The notes: generated from the letters alone by a model not told the origin. A DNA stretch of 64,000 bases from Laterigemmans sp052161645 (GCA_052161645.1 CP197414.1), one strand, 5' to 3'; numbered from the stretch's first letter, positions 36,789-46,727 are shown. Numbers and translations are program-made.

Positions 36789-38351
36789 ATGCGCAATAAA
36801 AATCCTAATCAATCCGGACGTCGCCGATTCATGCAAAGCGGCTTGGCGGCAACCTCGCTAGCGATGGCCAACCAATCTGCCAGCGGGGCATCGTTATTTG
36901 GGGACGCCCCCATTCAGGCTGAAAAAACCGACAATCCGATAATTGTCGAGAACCAATTGACTGGCGCCGATGACTGGCAACTGACGCGAGTTCGCGTCGA
37001 CGGCGAGGGCTTTCGATCCCCCTGGGTGGAAGGCTATTGTTCCCGGCAAAGCGTGCTGGCGGGGGAGACGATTGACATCATGGTGTCAACGAACCCGGCT
37101 CGCTCCGTGCGGTTAGAATTTTTTCGGCTGGGCTATTACGGCGGCAAAGGGGCCCGCTTGATGCATTCCATTGAACCGCTGAAAAGTTCCACTCAGCCGA
37201 CCCCGCAACCGGGCGAGAAAAACATCCGTGCTTGCCAGTGGGAACCTTCACTGACTTTTACCGTACCTGAGGACTGGACCAGTGGAGTTTACTTGGCACG
37301 GCTGACAACGATCCCCCAGGGAAATGAGTCATACTGGCAAAGCTACGTGATCTTTGTTGTCCGCGACCAGCGGCCGGCAGACGTGCTGTTTCAAGTCAGT
37401 GACAATACGTGGCAAGCCTACAATCGCTGGCCAAATAACTATTCCGTCTACACCGACCCGCGGGGAACACAAGGTCCTTGGGCCGATGTCAGCTTTGATC
37501 GACCGTATGCGCGAGAAGCCCAATATATGGGTGTCGTCAATGATCCGAGAACGGTCGGTTCGGGAGAATTCCTGCCTTTTGAATTCCCCTTAGCTTACTG
37601 GCTGGAAGAACATGGTTATGATGTTAGCTATTGCTCAAATTCTGATATGTTGACGCCCGATCGCGGTTTAAAATGCAAAGCCTTTGTCAGCGTTGGGCAT
37701 GATGAGTATTGGGACCTGCGGCAATATCGCTCGGTGGAAACGCTGCGCGACGCGGGTGTGAACTTGCTATTTTTCTGCGGCAACTCCGTTTGTTGGGTAA
37801 CGCCTTTTCGTGCTAACGAGCTTGGTGTACCAAACCGCGTCATCTTTCGGGGCGGTCCCTACGGGGCTGACAACGCGTACGCGGTCGATCGCGAACGTGA
37901 TCATGGCCCGTTCCCTTTTCGAGGACCCGATGAAGGTTTTTTGATGGGCGCGCGGAATGTCGAACCAGTCAATGGTGGCGGCGACTGGACGGTGTGCTTA
38001 TCAGAGCATTGGATGTTTGACGGTACAGGAATGCAACGAGGCGATTCGATACCAGGGCTGGTCGGCTGGGAGTATCACGGCCAACCGGCCAACATTCCTG
38101 GTTTGGAGATCGTGGCCGGAGGCACCGCTTGGCAATCGGGAGTGAACCCTCAGCAGTGGACCGCCACAATATACCCAGGACCGCAAGGTAATTTTGTCTT
38201 CAACGCGGCCACTATTTTCTGGGCTCAAGGACTCAGCTCACCTCCCGGGCACGTGCTCCCCTGGTCACACTGGAGTCGACCACACGGGCCGGACCACCGC
38301 GTGCAACAAATGACTCATAACTTGTTCCAGCGAGCCTGCAACAAACACTGA
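36789..38351 (+). CDS. Tat-exported N,N-dimethylformamidase large-subunit-like protein (paralogue B)
   Basis: 520-residue paralogue of the divergent gene. The N-terminus is a clear Tat-type signal ('GRRRFMQSGLAATSLAMA'). The same blocks appear in the same order: 'PEDWTSGVYLARLT', 'VLFQVSDNTWQAYNRWPNNY', 'VSFDRPYAREAQ', 'KAFVSVGHDEYWDLRQYR' (H304, E306), 'VNLLFFCGNSVCWVTPFR' and 'FNAATIFWAQGL'. The two proteins are only moderately similar, so the duplication is old. It ends 6 bp before the convergent DUF4432 gene. Confidence 0.82.
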   Translation: MRNKNPNQSGRRRFMQSGLAATSLAMANQSASGASLFGDAPIQAEKTDNPIIVENQLTGADDWQLTRVRVDGEGFRSPWVEGYCSRQSVLAGETIDIMVSTNPARSVRLEFFRLGYYGGKGARLMHSIEPLKSSTQPTPQPGEKNIRACQWEPSLTFTVPEDWTSGVYLARLTTIPQGNESYWQSYVIFVVRDQRPADVLFQVSDNTWQAYNRWPNNYSVYTDPRGTQGPWADVSFDRPYAREAQYMGVVNDPRTVGSGEFLPFEFPLAYWLEEHGYDVSYCSNSDMLTPDRGLKCKAFVSVGHDEYWDLRQYRSVETLRDAGVNLLFFCGNSVCWVTPFRANELGVPNRVIFRGGPYGADNAYAVDRERDHGPFPFRGPDEGFLMGARNVEPVNGGGDWTVCLSEHWMFDGTGMQRGDSIPGLVGWEYHGQPANIPGLEIVAGGTAWQSGVNPQQWTATIYPGPQGNFVFNAATIFWAQGLSSPPGHVLPWSHWSRPHGPDHRVQQMTHNLFQRACNKH

Positions 38352-38357
38352 GCCCAC

Positions 38358-39518
38358 TCACTGACACCATGCGTCACGGGGCGACCAATCAACTTGCCCC
38401 GGCTCCACCGCGAGGGCGGCTAACTGTTCCGAAAATTTGCGCACTTGCTGATGTTGATTGAGCAAATGCAAAGACAAACGATAGGAGGTGGATTCGCCCG
38501 GCCCCAACGGAACAACGCGGTCGTGCGACTCCTCGAAGGAGCGGGTGTTAGGAAAATTGGTTGCCGGCTCCAGCCCCGTGACATAACCATCATGTTCGCC
38601 GCCCGTGTTCTTCCACTGGATAAAGTAGGGCAGGGAGGTCGTATCAAACCGCACACCAAGCCCGACCTGGCTTTGCTCGTCACGGAGCAATGCGCCCGAC
38701 CAACCGGCTGCATCGCTTTGCAGCTGCATCAAGTAAACCTGCTCGGCAAAGCCGGCCTCGGGAGCTTCGTAGCGATCAAAATGCTCGATGCCTTCGGTAG
38801 CACGCGATGTTTTGGGAACGACTTGAGCAAACGGAGCGACTAAGCGAGCCCCCGGCCCCAAAATCGGCGCACCCACGTTGATGTGATAGAGCATCTGGTG
38901 GCTGGCGACACCATCCGCGTGGTTCGTAACACGGTCTTCGATGTGGATCGCATTTCCGTCAACCTGCAACCGAATCGTCGAGGTTAAGGTCCAGTTGGCA
39001 AAAAATAATCGCGACTCGCGGACCACGCCGGTGACTTCTAAAATCCCTTGGTCTCTGTCAATGGAGACGGTCAAAGATTCCGCGGGGGTGTTTGCGATTC
39101 GCCCGTGAAGGGGGTGTTTCAGGCGATTCTGCTCGTCGAACTCGGGGGCTCCGTTACTCTCCAGCCCGCATCGCACCAACAATTCATTGAACCCTGACAG
39201 CCACCCCAACCCGCTCGGCTCATCGATCGGAACCAACGCCGGGTGCACGGGACTGGGCACTGGCGATTGCCAACCAAAATGGGTTTCCCCCGCCCGAGCT
39301 TGCCAAATTCCCATGCCCCGAGTCGGTATAATGGTCAGCCCAGCTTGGTTGCCGGCGACTGTTAGCAGTTCTACCCCCCGTGAAGGTCCAGAACCAAGGG
39401 TCTGCAGCGAACATTTGAACACACCCCCGTTGACCGGAATCTGCTCCGGCAGCACCCGCGCGGCTGTGGGCTCGAAAGATTGGGAATGGGGTCGGTAAAG
39501 TTCAAAAACCTCGTTCAT
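38358..39518 (-). CDS. DUF4432 (galactose mutarotase-like) protein
   Basis: 386-residue cytoplasmic protein with the aldose-1-epimerase-like beta-sandwich of the DUF4432 family: 'GVELLTVAGNQAGLTIIPTR' and 'GMGIWQARAGETHFGWQSPV', 'HPLHGRIANTPAESLTV' (His region), 'MLYHINVGAPILGPGA', and a late 'GLEPATNFPNTRSFEE' with a conserved Glu. Members probably interconvert sugar anomers or modify sugar derivatives; none is firmly assigned here. It faces the cupin/TIM-barrel/oxidoreductase group across a 185-bp divergent gap, consistent with joint use in a sugar pathway. Confidence 0.82.
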   Translation of the reverse strand: MNEVFELYRPHSQSFEPTAARVLPEQIPVNGGVFKCSLQTLGSGPSRGVELLTVAGNQAGLTIIPTRGMGIWQARAGETHFGWQSPVPSPVHPALVPIDEPSGLGWLSGFNELLVRCGLESNGAPEFDEQNRLKHPLHGRIANTPAESLTVSIDRDQGILEVTGVVRESRLFFANWTLTSTIRLQVDGNAIHIEDRVTNHADGVASHQMLYHINVGAPILGPGARLVAPFAQVVPKTSRATEGIEHFDRYEAPEAGFAEQVYLMQLQSDAAGWSGALLRDEQSQVGLGVRFDTTSLPYFIQWKNTGGEHDGYVTGLEPATNFPNTRSFEESHDRVVPLGPGESTSYRLSLHLLNQHQQVRKFSEQLAALAVEPGQVDWSPRDAWCQ

Positions 39519-39690
39519 CGGTCACAGCCTCCAGGGTGGAATTTGGTAAGCTCTCTGCCAGCGGGCGGCAAACATCCCGCCCTTAATGTGACTTATGGGC
39601 TGTAACTTGTAACCGCTCGGCGAAGCGAATAAAACAACGCCACCGAATTTTTGCTGCTCACGACTTCATTTAACCCCCACAGACTTCCAC

Positions 39691-39694
39691 AGGA
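39691..39694 (+). promoter_or_regulatory. Shine-Dalgarno for the cupin gene
   Basis: AGGA lies 9 nt upstream of the ATG at 39704 and supports that start over the TTG at 39695. Confidence 0.45.
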
Positions 39695-39703
39695 TTGATC
39701 CCC

Positions 39704-40960
39704 ATGCCGCAAGTTTCGCTCGACGAAGGTCTCATCAAGTCGGATTCGGTCGCCGCCGTACTCGAGTCGGCTTTGGACGCTGGTGGAGGCCTGCTGCGGT
39801 TAACTCCCACTTGGGTGCCGCGATCTTTTCTGCACCCGGGACGACGGATCAAGCTGCATCCCAACGATTACTATCGCTTTGGCGCTGACCGTGGTGGCAT
39901 TGATGAGCGTTGGTTTGGCAGCACAACCGAAGCGGCCAACGAGGGACGGGTTTGGCACGAGGGACTGAGCTTTTGCCTGTTTGAGGGCAAGAAATTCTTG
40001 CTCAAGGATGCCGTCGCCGAAGCTGGCCAGCGCCTGATCGGAGGTGAAATGTTCTCCAAATACAACCGTTGGCCGGTCTACAGCAAGTTCTTTGACAACA
40101 TGGGCCCGATCCCGCACCACATGCACCAGAGCTTTGAAGATGCCGCCCTGGTGGGTCAAGAAGGCAAGCCGGAGAGTTATTACTTTCCACCCCAGCTGAA
40201 CAACGTTGATAACAATTTCGCTTACACGTTCATGGGCTTGGAACCTGGTACGACCAAAGAGGATGTGCGGCGTTGCTTAGAGAACTGGAACGCGGGCGAC
40301 AACGGGATGCTCGACCTGTCGCGCGCCTATCGCTTGAAGCGAGGCACCGGCTGGTTGATCCCACCCGGCGTGCTGCATGCCCCGGGAAGTCTTTGCACGT
40401 ACGAACCCCAATGGGGCAGCGACGTATTTGGAATGTTCCAATCGATCGTGGAAGGACGCTATGTTCCTTGGTCGCTGTTGGTCAAAGACATGCCTCCCGA
40501 AAAACATCAAGACTTAGACTTTATCGTCGGCCAGCTTGATTGGGAGAAAAACATTGACACCCATTTCAAACAAGCCAACTATCTCGAACCGATCCGCGAC
40601 GAAGCAAAGAGCGGCGAGGGTTATGAAGATCTCTGGATCGTGTACGGCACCGTCGACAACCAACAGTTATTCAGCGCTAAGGAATTAACCTTGCAACCGG
40701 GTGCCAAGTGTGTGCTGCAAGATCCCGGTGCGAGCAGCTGGATCACGGTTCAAGGCAGTGGTCGGATCGGTAAGCTGAACTTGCAAACGCCCGCCATGAT
40801 TCGCTTTGGTGCCAACACCGAAGATGAAGTTTTCATCAGCCACGAAGCGGCTGTGGCGGGTGTTGAAATCGAGAACACGGGGAGCGAACCGCTCGTTGGC
40901 CTCCGCTACTTTGGACCCGATACGCATGGTAATTTACCAGCACCGTCCGTGACCTCCTAA
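39704..40960 (+). CDS. Cupin / mannose-6-phosphate isomerase-like protein
   Basis: 418-residue cytoplasmic protein with metal-binding cupin motifs like those of type I phosphomannose isomerases: 'MGPIPHHMHQSFEDA' (two His), 'YYFPPQLNN', 'GWLIPPGVLHAPGSLCTYEP' (second cupin motif with His) and a second beta-sandwich near the C-terminus ('ELTLQPGAKCVLQ'). Likely an aldose-ketose isomerase or related epimerase; the family is often found next to sugar oxidoreductases. It starts a same-strand series with the TIM-barrel gene (98-bp gap) and the Gfo/Idh/MocA gene. Confidence 0.72.
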   Translation: MPQVSLDEGLIKSDSVAAVLESALDAGGGLLRLTPTWVPRSFLHPGRRIKLHPNDYYRFGADRGGIDERWFGSTTEAANEGRVWHEGLSFCLFEGKKFLLKDAVAEAGQRLIGGEMFSKYNRWPVYSKFFDNMGPIPHHMHQSFEDAALVGQEGKPESYYFPPQLNNVDNNFAYTFMGLEPGTTKEDVRRCLENWNAGDNGMLDLSRAYRLKRGTGWLIPPGVLHAPGSLCTYEPQWGSDVFGMFQSIVEGRYVPWSLLVKDMPPEKHQDLDFIVGQLDWEKNIDTHFKQANYLEPIRDEAKSGEGYEDLWIVYGTVDNQQLFSAKELTLQPGAKCVLQDPGASSWITVQGSGRIGKLNLQTPAMIRFGANTEDEVFISHEAAVAGVEIENTGSEPLVGLRYFGPDTHGNLPAPSVTS

Positions 40961-41058
40961 GCGATGGGCATTCCCAATCGGTTAGTAACTGATGATCGGC
41001 TGGTAAACACCAACCGACACTCCCTCTCTTTCCCTCCTAGACAACACGGTACCTTATA

Positions 41059-42105
41059 ATGTCTTCCGCGAATGCATTCCCAAAACTTCATAACGCAGCT
41101 TGGCCTGGTGTAGTTGGCAAAGGGGGCGAGGGTAATGACCCACCAATCGCATTGACAACCTTGCTGGACCTCACCGCCGCGGCTGAAGTCGACGGGCAGA
41201 AATTTGACGGCGTCGACATTTTCTTGTTCGATCCGCACGTGAACATCGATGCCAGCGATGAGGATTTAAGTAAGATTGCCGATGAGGTCCGCGCTCGCAA
41301 TTTGGTCATCGGCTCGGTGGTGGCCCCGGTTTGGCCTCCCACCGGCGGAGGTCAAGCTTTGGGAGATGAAGCGGAGCAAGAAAAGTTTCTGACGCAAGTT
41401 CGCAAGGGCTGCCGGATCGCTAAAGTTTTTCGCGAATTGGGTATCCGGCCTTACGGCGTGGTGCGAATTGACACCGCCTCGTCACCGGCCGATTGGTCGG
41501 CCAACCCGAACTCGCAACAACGTATCGCCGACACCTTTAACAAAGCCTGCGATATCGCTGAGGAACATGGCGAGCGGCTGGCTGCCGAAGGAGAGATCTG
41601 CTGGGGTGGGATGCACTCGTGGCGCGTGATGGTGGACCTGCTGGAACGCGTCAACCGTCCGCAGACGCTGGGTTTCCAAGCCGACATGGCTCACACGCTG
41701 CTGTATTTGATGGGCTATAACGCGCCGCAAGACGCGATCCTGCCCGCCGACTTTGACTGGTCCGACACGACCGCCAAAGAACAAGCGTTGCGAGAGCTGA
41801 CCGCCGCCTTGCGGCCCTGGACGATCGATTTCCACGTGGCTCAAAATGATGCCACCGTGTTTGGCAGCGGCAGCCACGACAAAACCGGACGACACTGTTT
41901 GCCCAACGATCCCAACGGCAAACTTGACATCGCCAAAGATGCCGGTTTTTGGCTGCGGGACGAACATGGGCAACTGACCAAAAAGTTTGAACACATCTGC
42001 TGGGACGGTTGCATGTTCCCCAACGACGTGATGATGAAGGCGGATACTTGGAACAGCATCTTGGCTGCCATGATCAGCGTTCGCGATGCCCACGGTTGGA
42101 ACTAA
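41059..42105 (+). CDS. Xylose isomerase-like TIM barrel (sugar isomerase/epimerase) protein
   Basis: 348-residue cytoplasmic protein with an AP-endonuclease-2/xylose-isomerase-like barrel. Metal-ligand-like positions are visible in 'RLAAEGEICWGGMHSW' (Glu), 'LGFQADMAHTLLYL' (Asp/His), 'WTIDFHVAQNDATVFG' (Asp, His) and 'HICWDGCMFPND'. Characterised relatives isomerise or epimerise free sugars or act on inosose. The neighbours (cupin isomerase-like gene upstream, Gfo/Idh/MocA gene 170 bp downstream) suggest a shared catabolic route for an oxidised sugar or inositol-like compound. Substrate not identifiable. Confidence 0.8.
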   Translation: MSSANAFPKLHNAAWPGVVGKGGEGNDPPIALTTLLDLTAAAEVDGQKFDGVDIFLFDPHVNIDASDEDLSKIADEVRARNLVIGSVVAPVWPPTGGGQALGDEAEQEKFLTQVRKGCRIAKVFRELGIRPYGVVRIDTASSPADWSANPNSQQRIADTFNKACDIAEEHGERLAAEGEICWGGMHSWRVMVDLLERVNRPQTLGFQADMAHTLLYLMGYNAPQDAILPADFDWSDTTAKEQALRELTAALRPWTIDFHVAQNDATVFGSGSHDKTGRHCLPNDPNGKLDIAKDAGFWLRDEHGQLTKKFEHICWDGCMFPNDVMMKADTWNSILAAMISVRDAHGWN

Positions 42106-42275
42106 GTCCGATAACCCACTGTCAGCTATTTGTGCTTATCCACTATTTGCCTATCCAACGACCAATGCCAGCTGCGGCAATCACCAAAGCGGCTAAGCAG
42201 TTTTCCGCCAGGCATTAAGTCTCCCGAGCTAGCCCCACCTCAATACTCTTACCTGCTAAAGGTGCAACAATCGCA

Positions 42276-43406
42276 ATGAAAGATCTCAACATCGGCATGA
42301 TTGGCTATGGATTCATGGGCAAAGCGCACACGAATGCCTACTGCCAAGCGCCCCGTTTCTTTCCCTCTGAATATCGCCCGGTCCTCAAAGCGCTCTGCGC
42401 ACGCAACGCTGAGAAAGCGAAAAGCTTTGCGGATAACTGGGGATACGAGTCGATCGAAACCGATTGGCGGGAACTGCTCAAGCGAGACGACATCCATGCC
42501 ATTGATATTTGCACGCCAAATAACTTGCATAAAGAAATTGCCGTGGAGGCAGCCAAAGCGGGCAAGATGATCCTCTGCGAAAAACCCTTGGCGATGGATG
42601 TGGCCGAAGGGGAAGTAATGTGCCAAGCAGTCGAGCAAGCCGGTGTGGCCAACATGGTGTGGTACAACTATCGTCGCGCACCCGCAGTCACACTCGCCAA
42701 GCAATTAATTGATGAAGGGCGCCTGGGCCGCATCTTTCACTACCGTGCATTCTTTCTACAAGACTGGACGATCAACGAAGATGTGCCGCAAGGGGGCGCG
42801 GCCACTTGGCGACTCGATGCCGAAGCGGCTGGCAGTGGTGTCACCGGCGACTTGCTGGCCCACTGCATCGATACCGCCATCTGGCTCAACGGTCCAATCC
42901 GCGATGTCACCGCCATGACCGAGACGTTCGTAAAAGAACGCATGCATGCCGAAACCGGCAAGAAAGAACCAGTCAACATCGATGATGCCTGTGCCTTTCT
43001 TTGTCACTTTGAAAACGGGTCGCTCGGACTGTTTGAGTCCACCCGCTATGCGCGAGGCCACAAGGCGCTCGATACTTTTGAAATCAACGGCGAGCATGCC
43101 TCGATAGCCTGGGATCTCCACGACCTGCACCGCTTGCAATACTTCGACTACAACGACGACTCGGTCGTTCGCGGTTGGCGGAATGTTCACGTCTCCGATG
43201 GAGACCAACCCTACATGGGCAATTGGTGGGTACCCGGACTGCAAATCGGTTACGAGCACACCTTCATTCACCAAGTCGCCGATTTCCTCAAAAGCCTAGA
43301 AACCGGCGAACCCATGCATCCCTCGTTCCGGGACGCCTTGGAAACCCAACGGGTTTGCGATGCGGTCCTGAAGAGTGGTAAGAACCGCAACTGGGAAAAC
43401 GTCTAG
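42276..43406 (+). CDS. Cytoplasmic Gfo/Idh/MocA-family oxidoreductase
   Basis: 376-residue NAD(P)-dependent sugar-type dehydrogenase. The Rossmann motif is 'NIGMIGYGFMGKAHTNAY', then 'IDICTPNNLHKEIAVEA', the family's catalytic 'EKP' in 'ILCEKPLAMDVAEGE', and 'GSGVTGDLLAHCIDTAIWL' containing the Asp-x-x-x-His-like pair expected in the C-domain. No leader, unlike the homologue at 23984. Downstream of the TIM-barrel gene on the same strand, so oxidation of the same sugar derivative is the simplest idea. Confidence 0.9.
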   Translation: MKDLNIGMIGYGFMGKAHTNAYCQAPRFFPSEYRPVLKALCARNAEKAKSFADNWGYESIETDWRELLKRDDIHAIDICTPNNLHKEIAVEAAKAGKMILCEKPLAMDVAEGEVMCQAVEQAGVANMVWYNYRRAPAVTLAKQLIDEGRLGRIFHYRAFFLQDWTINEDVPQGGAATWRLDAEAAGSGVTGDLLAHCIDTAIWLNGPIRDVTAMTETFVKERMHAETGKKEPVNIDDACAFLCHFENGSLGLFESTRYARGHKALDTFEINGEHASIAWDLHDLHRLQYFDYNDDSVVRGWRNVHVSDGDQPYMGNWWVPGLQIGYEHTFIHQVADFLKSLETGEPMHPSFRDALETQRVCDAVLKSGKNRNWENV

Positions 43407-43767
43407 CGTTCTGAGACAACTATCTGGCTGACCATCAGCCAAACCGATGTAAAAAGGACGCCAAAAGCTGCGTGCATAAGATCTGCGGACATCGTCGTTC
43501 ACCCCGGGAAGGTCGAGGAAGTGTTGTCAAAAACATCATCCTTGACCGCCGTAATCGGGAGACCACGCTGCGAAAACCAATGGTTTGGCTTCCACCACGC
43601 AGTCGCTTGACGATCACGCAACTCGATTCCGTCGAGTCGTGAACTAACAGCATCGACCCGGCTGAAAGAAAACCTGAGATTTTCCTTTACTGTTCGATTG
43701 TATGAGCTAGCGAAACTATTCCGCCCTCACCGCGCACCACCAATCCGAGGCACAGAATTCTAATCCG
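43407..43767. other. Intergenic region
   Basis: 361 bp between the oxidoreductase and the EVE gene. A perfect hairpin lies at its start (43425-43441). No supported CDS; a short plus-strand frame around 43541-43645 is open but starts without ATG and matches nothing I know. Confidence 0.4.
43425..43441 (+). terminator. Possible terminator hairpin
   Basis: TGGCTGA pairs with TCAGCCA across a CCA loop, 19 nt after the oxidoreductase stop. No T-run follows, so this is only a candidate. Confidence 0.35.
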
Positions 43768-44241
43768 ATGGCGATCAAATACTGGCTCTTCAAGACCGAA
43801 CCGGGCTCATACTCAATTGATAATCTGGCCAAGGAGAGTAACCAGACAACCTGCTGGGAGGGAGTCCGCAACTACCAAGCTCGCAATCTGTTACGGGATG
43901 AGGTCCAAGAGGGCGACCGGGTACTGTTCTACCACAGCGTCAAAAATCCAGCGATTGCTGGCACTGCGACGGTCGTCCGCGCTGCCTATCCCGATCATTT
44001 TGCTTGGGAACCGCGGAGCAAGTATTACGATGCCAAAGGTGATGCGGAGAACCCCCGCTGGTTCATGGTCGATATCAAGCTGGATCAGAAGTTTGAACAG
44101 CCATTGCCGTTATCCGAACTGAAAGAGATGGCTCCGCTACAAAAAATGGAACTGCTGCGAAAAGGAAGTCGGCTCAGCATCCAACCTGTTCGCAAAACAG
44201 AGTGGACAGCGATCCTCAAGCGAGCATCGGCGACCCCCTAA
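43768..44241 (+). CDS. EVE domain (Thy28-like) protein
   Basis: 157-residue single-domain protein. EVE landmarks are 'YWLFKTEPGSYSIDNLAKE', 'TCWEGVRNYQARNLLRDE', 'GDRVLFYHSVKNPAIAG', 'RWFMVDIKLDQKFEQPL' and 'LSIQPVRKTEWTAILK'. EVE domains belong to the PUA-like fold and bind modified nucleobases in DNA or RNA; bacterial examples range from RNA-related housekeeping proteins to fusions in defence systems. This one is stand-alone, with no restriction or defence gene nearby. Starts at ATG 43768. Confidence 0.9.
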   Translation: MAIKYWLFKTEPGSYSIDNLAKESNQTTCWEGVRNYQARNLLRDEVQEGDRVLFYHSVKNPAIAGTATVVRAAYPDHFAWEPRSKYYDAKGDAENPRWFMVDIKLDQKFEQPLPLSELKEMAPLQKMELLRKGSRLSIQPVRKTEWTAILKRASATP

Positions 44242-44379
44242 GATCACCCTTCCGAAATCGCTCTTGCTGCCAACCGCCGATACCACTTAGCCTGCGGCAC
44301 ATTTTCCGGCAACGATCAAACGTTCAGTTGCCGCAAAGTTTTGAGCAGTGGTCTTTTGACATATCCGGGGTGAAACAGA

Positions 44380-44940
44380 GTGGCACAAGCGAATGGGATG
44401 CGGAAACGGGAAATAGCCTACGGCTGGATGAAGCTAACCTACTGCGCCACCGCCGTGCTGGGTATCATCACCGGCTTTGTGATGCTGCTCGCACCGGCGA
44501 AGTTCGCTCGCAAATTTGTCGGCTTTCCATTTATGCTGCCCGAGCAGGACCCCATCATTTACGGAGCGCTAGCCAGTATTTGGTTGACCGTTGGTTTTTT
44601 GTGCGTGCTGGCCATTCGCGCCCCCCTCAAGTTCTTGCCAATCCTGGCGCTGCAGTTTGTCTACAAATCATGTTGGTTTCTGTTCATTTTCATCCCGCTG
44701 TTCGTGCGGAGCGATTTTCCCAATTGGGGCTGGGCTTCGGCGATCGGAAATGCAATCTGGATGGCGCTCGATTTGAAAAGCATTCCTTGGTGGTATCTAT
44801 TCAGCACGGAGATGGAACCGCAATGCCTCAGCGCTAACGAGCCGAGCGACACCTCCGCGCCTCCAACCTCCAGCTTCGCCAGCTCCTTACCGCTGCCGGC
44901 AGGAGAATCCCGCAGCACCGGGGGCATTTTCCGCAGCTGA
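44380..44940 (+). CDS. Small integral membrane protein of unknown function
   Basis: Not assigned to a named family. Four hydrophobic segments are visible: 'YCATAVLGIITGFVMLLAP', 'IIYGALASIWLTVGFLCVLA', 'FLPILALQFVYKSCWFLFIF' and 'WGWASAIGNAIWMALDL'. A hydrophilic Ser/Ala/Pro-rich tail follows. The start is GTG at 44380 or, giving six fewer residues, ATG at 44398. It lies 138 bp after the EVE gene and 110 bp before the tRNA. Confidence 0.7.
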   Translation: MAQANGMRKREIAYGWMKLTYCATAVLGIITGFVMLLAPAKFARKFVGFPFMLPEQDPIIYGALASIWLTVGFLCVLAIRAPLKFLPILALQFVYKSCWFLFIFIPLFVRSDFPNWGWASAIGNAIWMALDLKSIPWWYLFSTEMEPQCLSANEPSDTSAPPTSSFASSLPLPAGESRSTGGIFRS

Positions 44941-45050
44941 AACCGGCTTGCAAATTTAAGCTCCCTGAGTGATACTTGGGACGGCTGAGGAAAAACCGTG
45001 TGCAAACGCTGGTTTCCCAAGGCCAAGCAGCCTTCGTGTAACACGACTGC

Positions 45051-45644
<594 letters not shown>

Positions 45645-46727
45645 ATGCAACCAATCGGCCGGAACGAGAAGTGCCCCTGCGGAAGCGGAAAAAAATACAA
45701 ACAATGCTGCTTAAAGAAAGACGTTAATTTTGTGGAAGATGAAGCCGGCACAATTCGCCGCTCCATTCCGATGTCAGATGAAGTTGACGAGTTGCTACGG
45801 AATCGCATCGACGAATTGCCTGACGAACTGGGACGTGAACTGCGTCCGAATGATCTGTTGTTTCCAGGCCACTCGGAACACACCGAGCATTTCATGGTCG
45901 AAGCGATGAAAGCGGCAGGCGTCGATCCAGCGATGATCCACGCTTTTGAAGAAACCGGATTGTTTGTCTCTGAAGAAAACAGGGACCAGATAAGTGATCA
46001 AGACTTTGCCGAGTGGGAAGCCGCGGTTCAAAGCTATCGAAGTAAACATTCACCGTCTCCATGGAACTTTCCAATCGGAACCGTTGCGCTCTATGGCCCC
46101 GACGACAAAACGACGACCAAGATCGTCGCTTCCGTGATTCAGTCCGAGGACAGCGAACCGATACTGGAGCGTTATGTAGGAATTAATGTCAAAGACGACC
46201 CAGCCGTCATCGCGAAAATCACAGCGTTTTTCAAAGAACACAATGTCACGCGAGTTGCAGCCACCGATGAAAACATGGGTTGCCCACACGAGGAAGGCGA
46301 GGACTTTCCCATTGGCGAAGACTGTCCGTTTTGCCCATTCTGGAAGGGCAAACAGGGTTCCGCTGCCGCAATGCACGACCAAAAGCCAATGCCCGAGGAG
46401 GCTCAGATGATGATGCAATTAATGCAGAATATGGATCCCGACGGCTTCGAAGAAATCGTGAATCTCATCGAACAATGCGACGAAGAAGACGATTTCGTCA
46501 ATATGATCATGGTTGGGCGATGCCCGAATTGCGATAGCGAATCAACACGAGACTGCGAAGACGATCCCGAAATCGACGATGCGACCATTGGACGCTGTGA
46601 TGACTGCGGCCACCTTTGGTGCTGCGATTGCAATGAGACATTCGAGGAATCGAAGTCCGCCGCCGCTCATAATTGCCCAGCTTGGCAAGAGTTCGACGAA
46701 ATCGACGATCCAGACGAGCCGTTCTAG
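45645..46727 (+). CDS. SEC-C motif protein with additional zinc-ribbon-like C-terminus
   Basis: 360-residue acidic cytoplasmic protein. The N-terminal SEC-C zinc motif is 'NEKCPCGSGKKYKQCC' (residues 8-23), the metal-binding tail known from SecA and many small proteins. The middle is unassigned. Further cysteine clusters are 'GCPHEEGEDFPIGEDCPFC' near 210-230 and 'RCPNCDSES' plus 'GRCDDCGHLWCCDCNETF' near 295-340, which look like treble-clef or ribbon zinc sites. The last third is very rich in Asp and Glu. Function unknown; it may be a metal-dependent protein-protein interaction factor. Isolated by more than 500 bp on each side. Confidence 0.75.
   Translation: MQPIGRNEKCPCGSGKKYKQCCLKKDVNFVEDEAGTIRRSIPMSDEVDELLRNRIDELPDELGRELRPNDLLFPGHSEHTEHFMVEAMKAAGVDPAMIHAFEETGLFVSEENRDQISDQDFAEWEAAVQSYRSKHSPSPWNFPIGTVALYGPDDKTTTKIVASVIQSEDSEPILERYVGINVKDDPAVIAKITAFFKEHNVTRVAATDENMGCPHEEGEDFPIGEDCPFCPFWKGKQGSAAAMHDQKPMPEEAQMMMQLMQNMDPDGFEEIVNLIEQCDEEDDFVNMIMVGRCPNCDSESTRDCEDDPEIDDATIGRCDDCGHLWCCDCNETFEESKSAAAHNCPAWQEFDEIDDPDEPF

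Noticed and set aside
43435..43653. Arg-rich minus-strand frame, considered as a transposase remnant
   Set aside because: No DDE or zinc motif and no terminal inverted repeats flank it.
43768..44241. EVE protein as part of a defence system
   Set aside because: It is a stand-alone domain with housekeeping-type neighbours; no nuclease, methylase or ATPase partner is adjacent.
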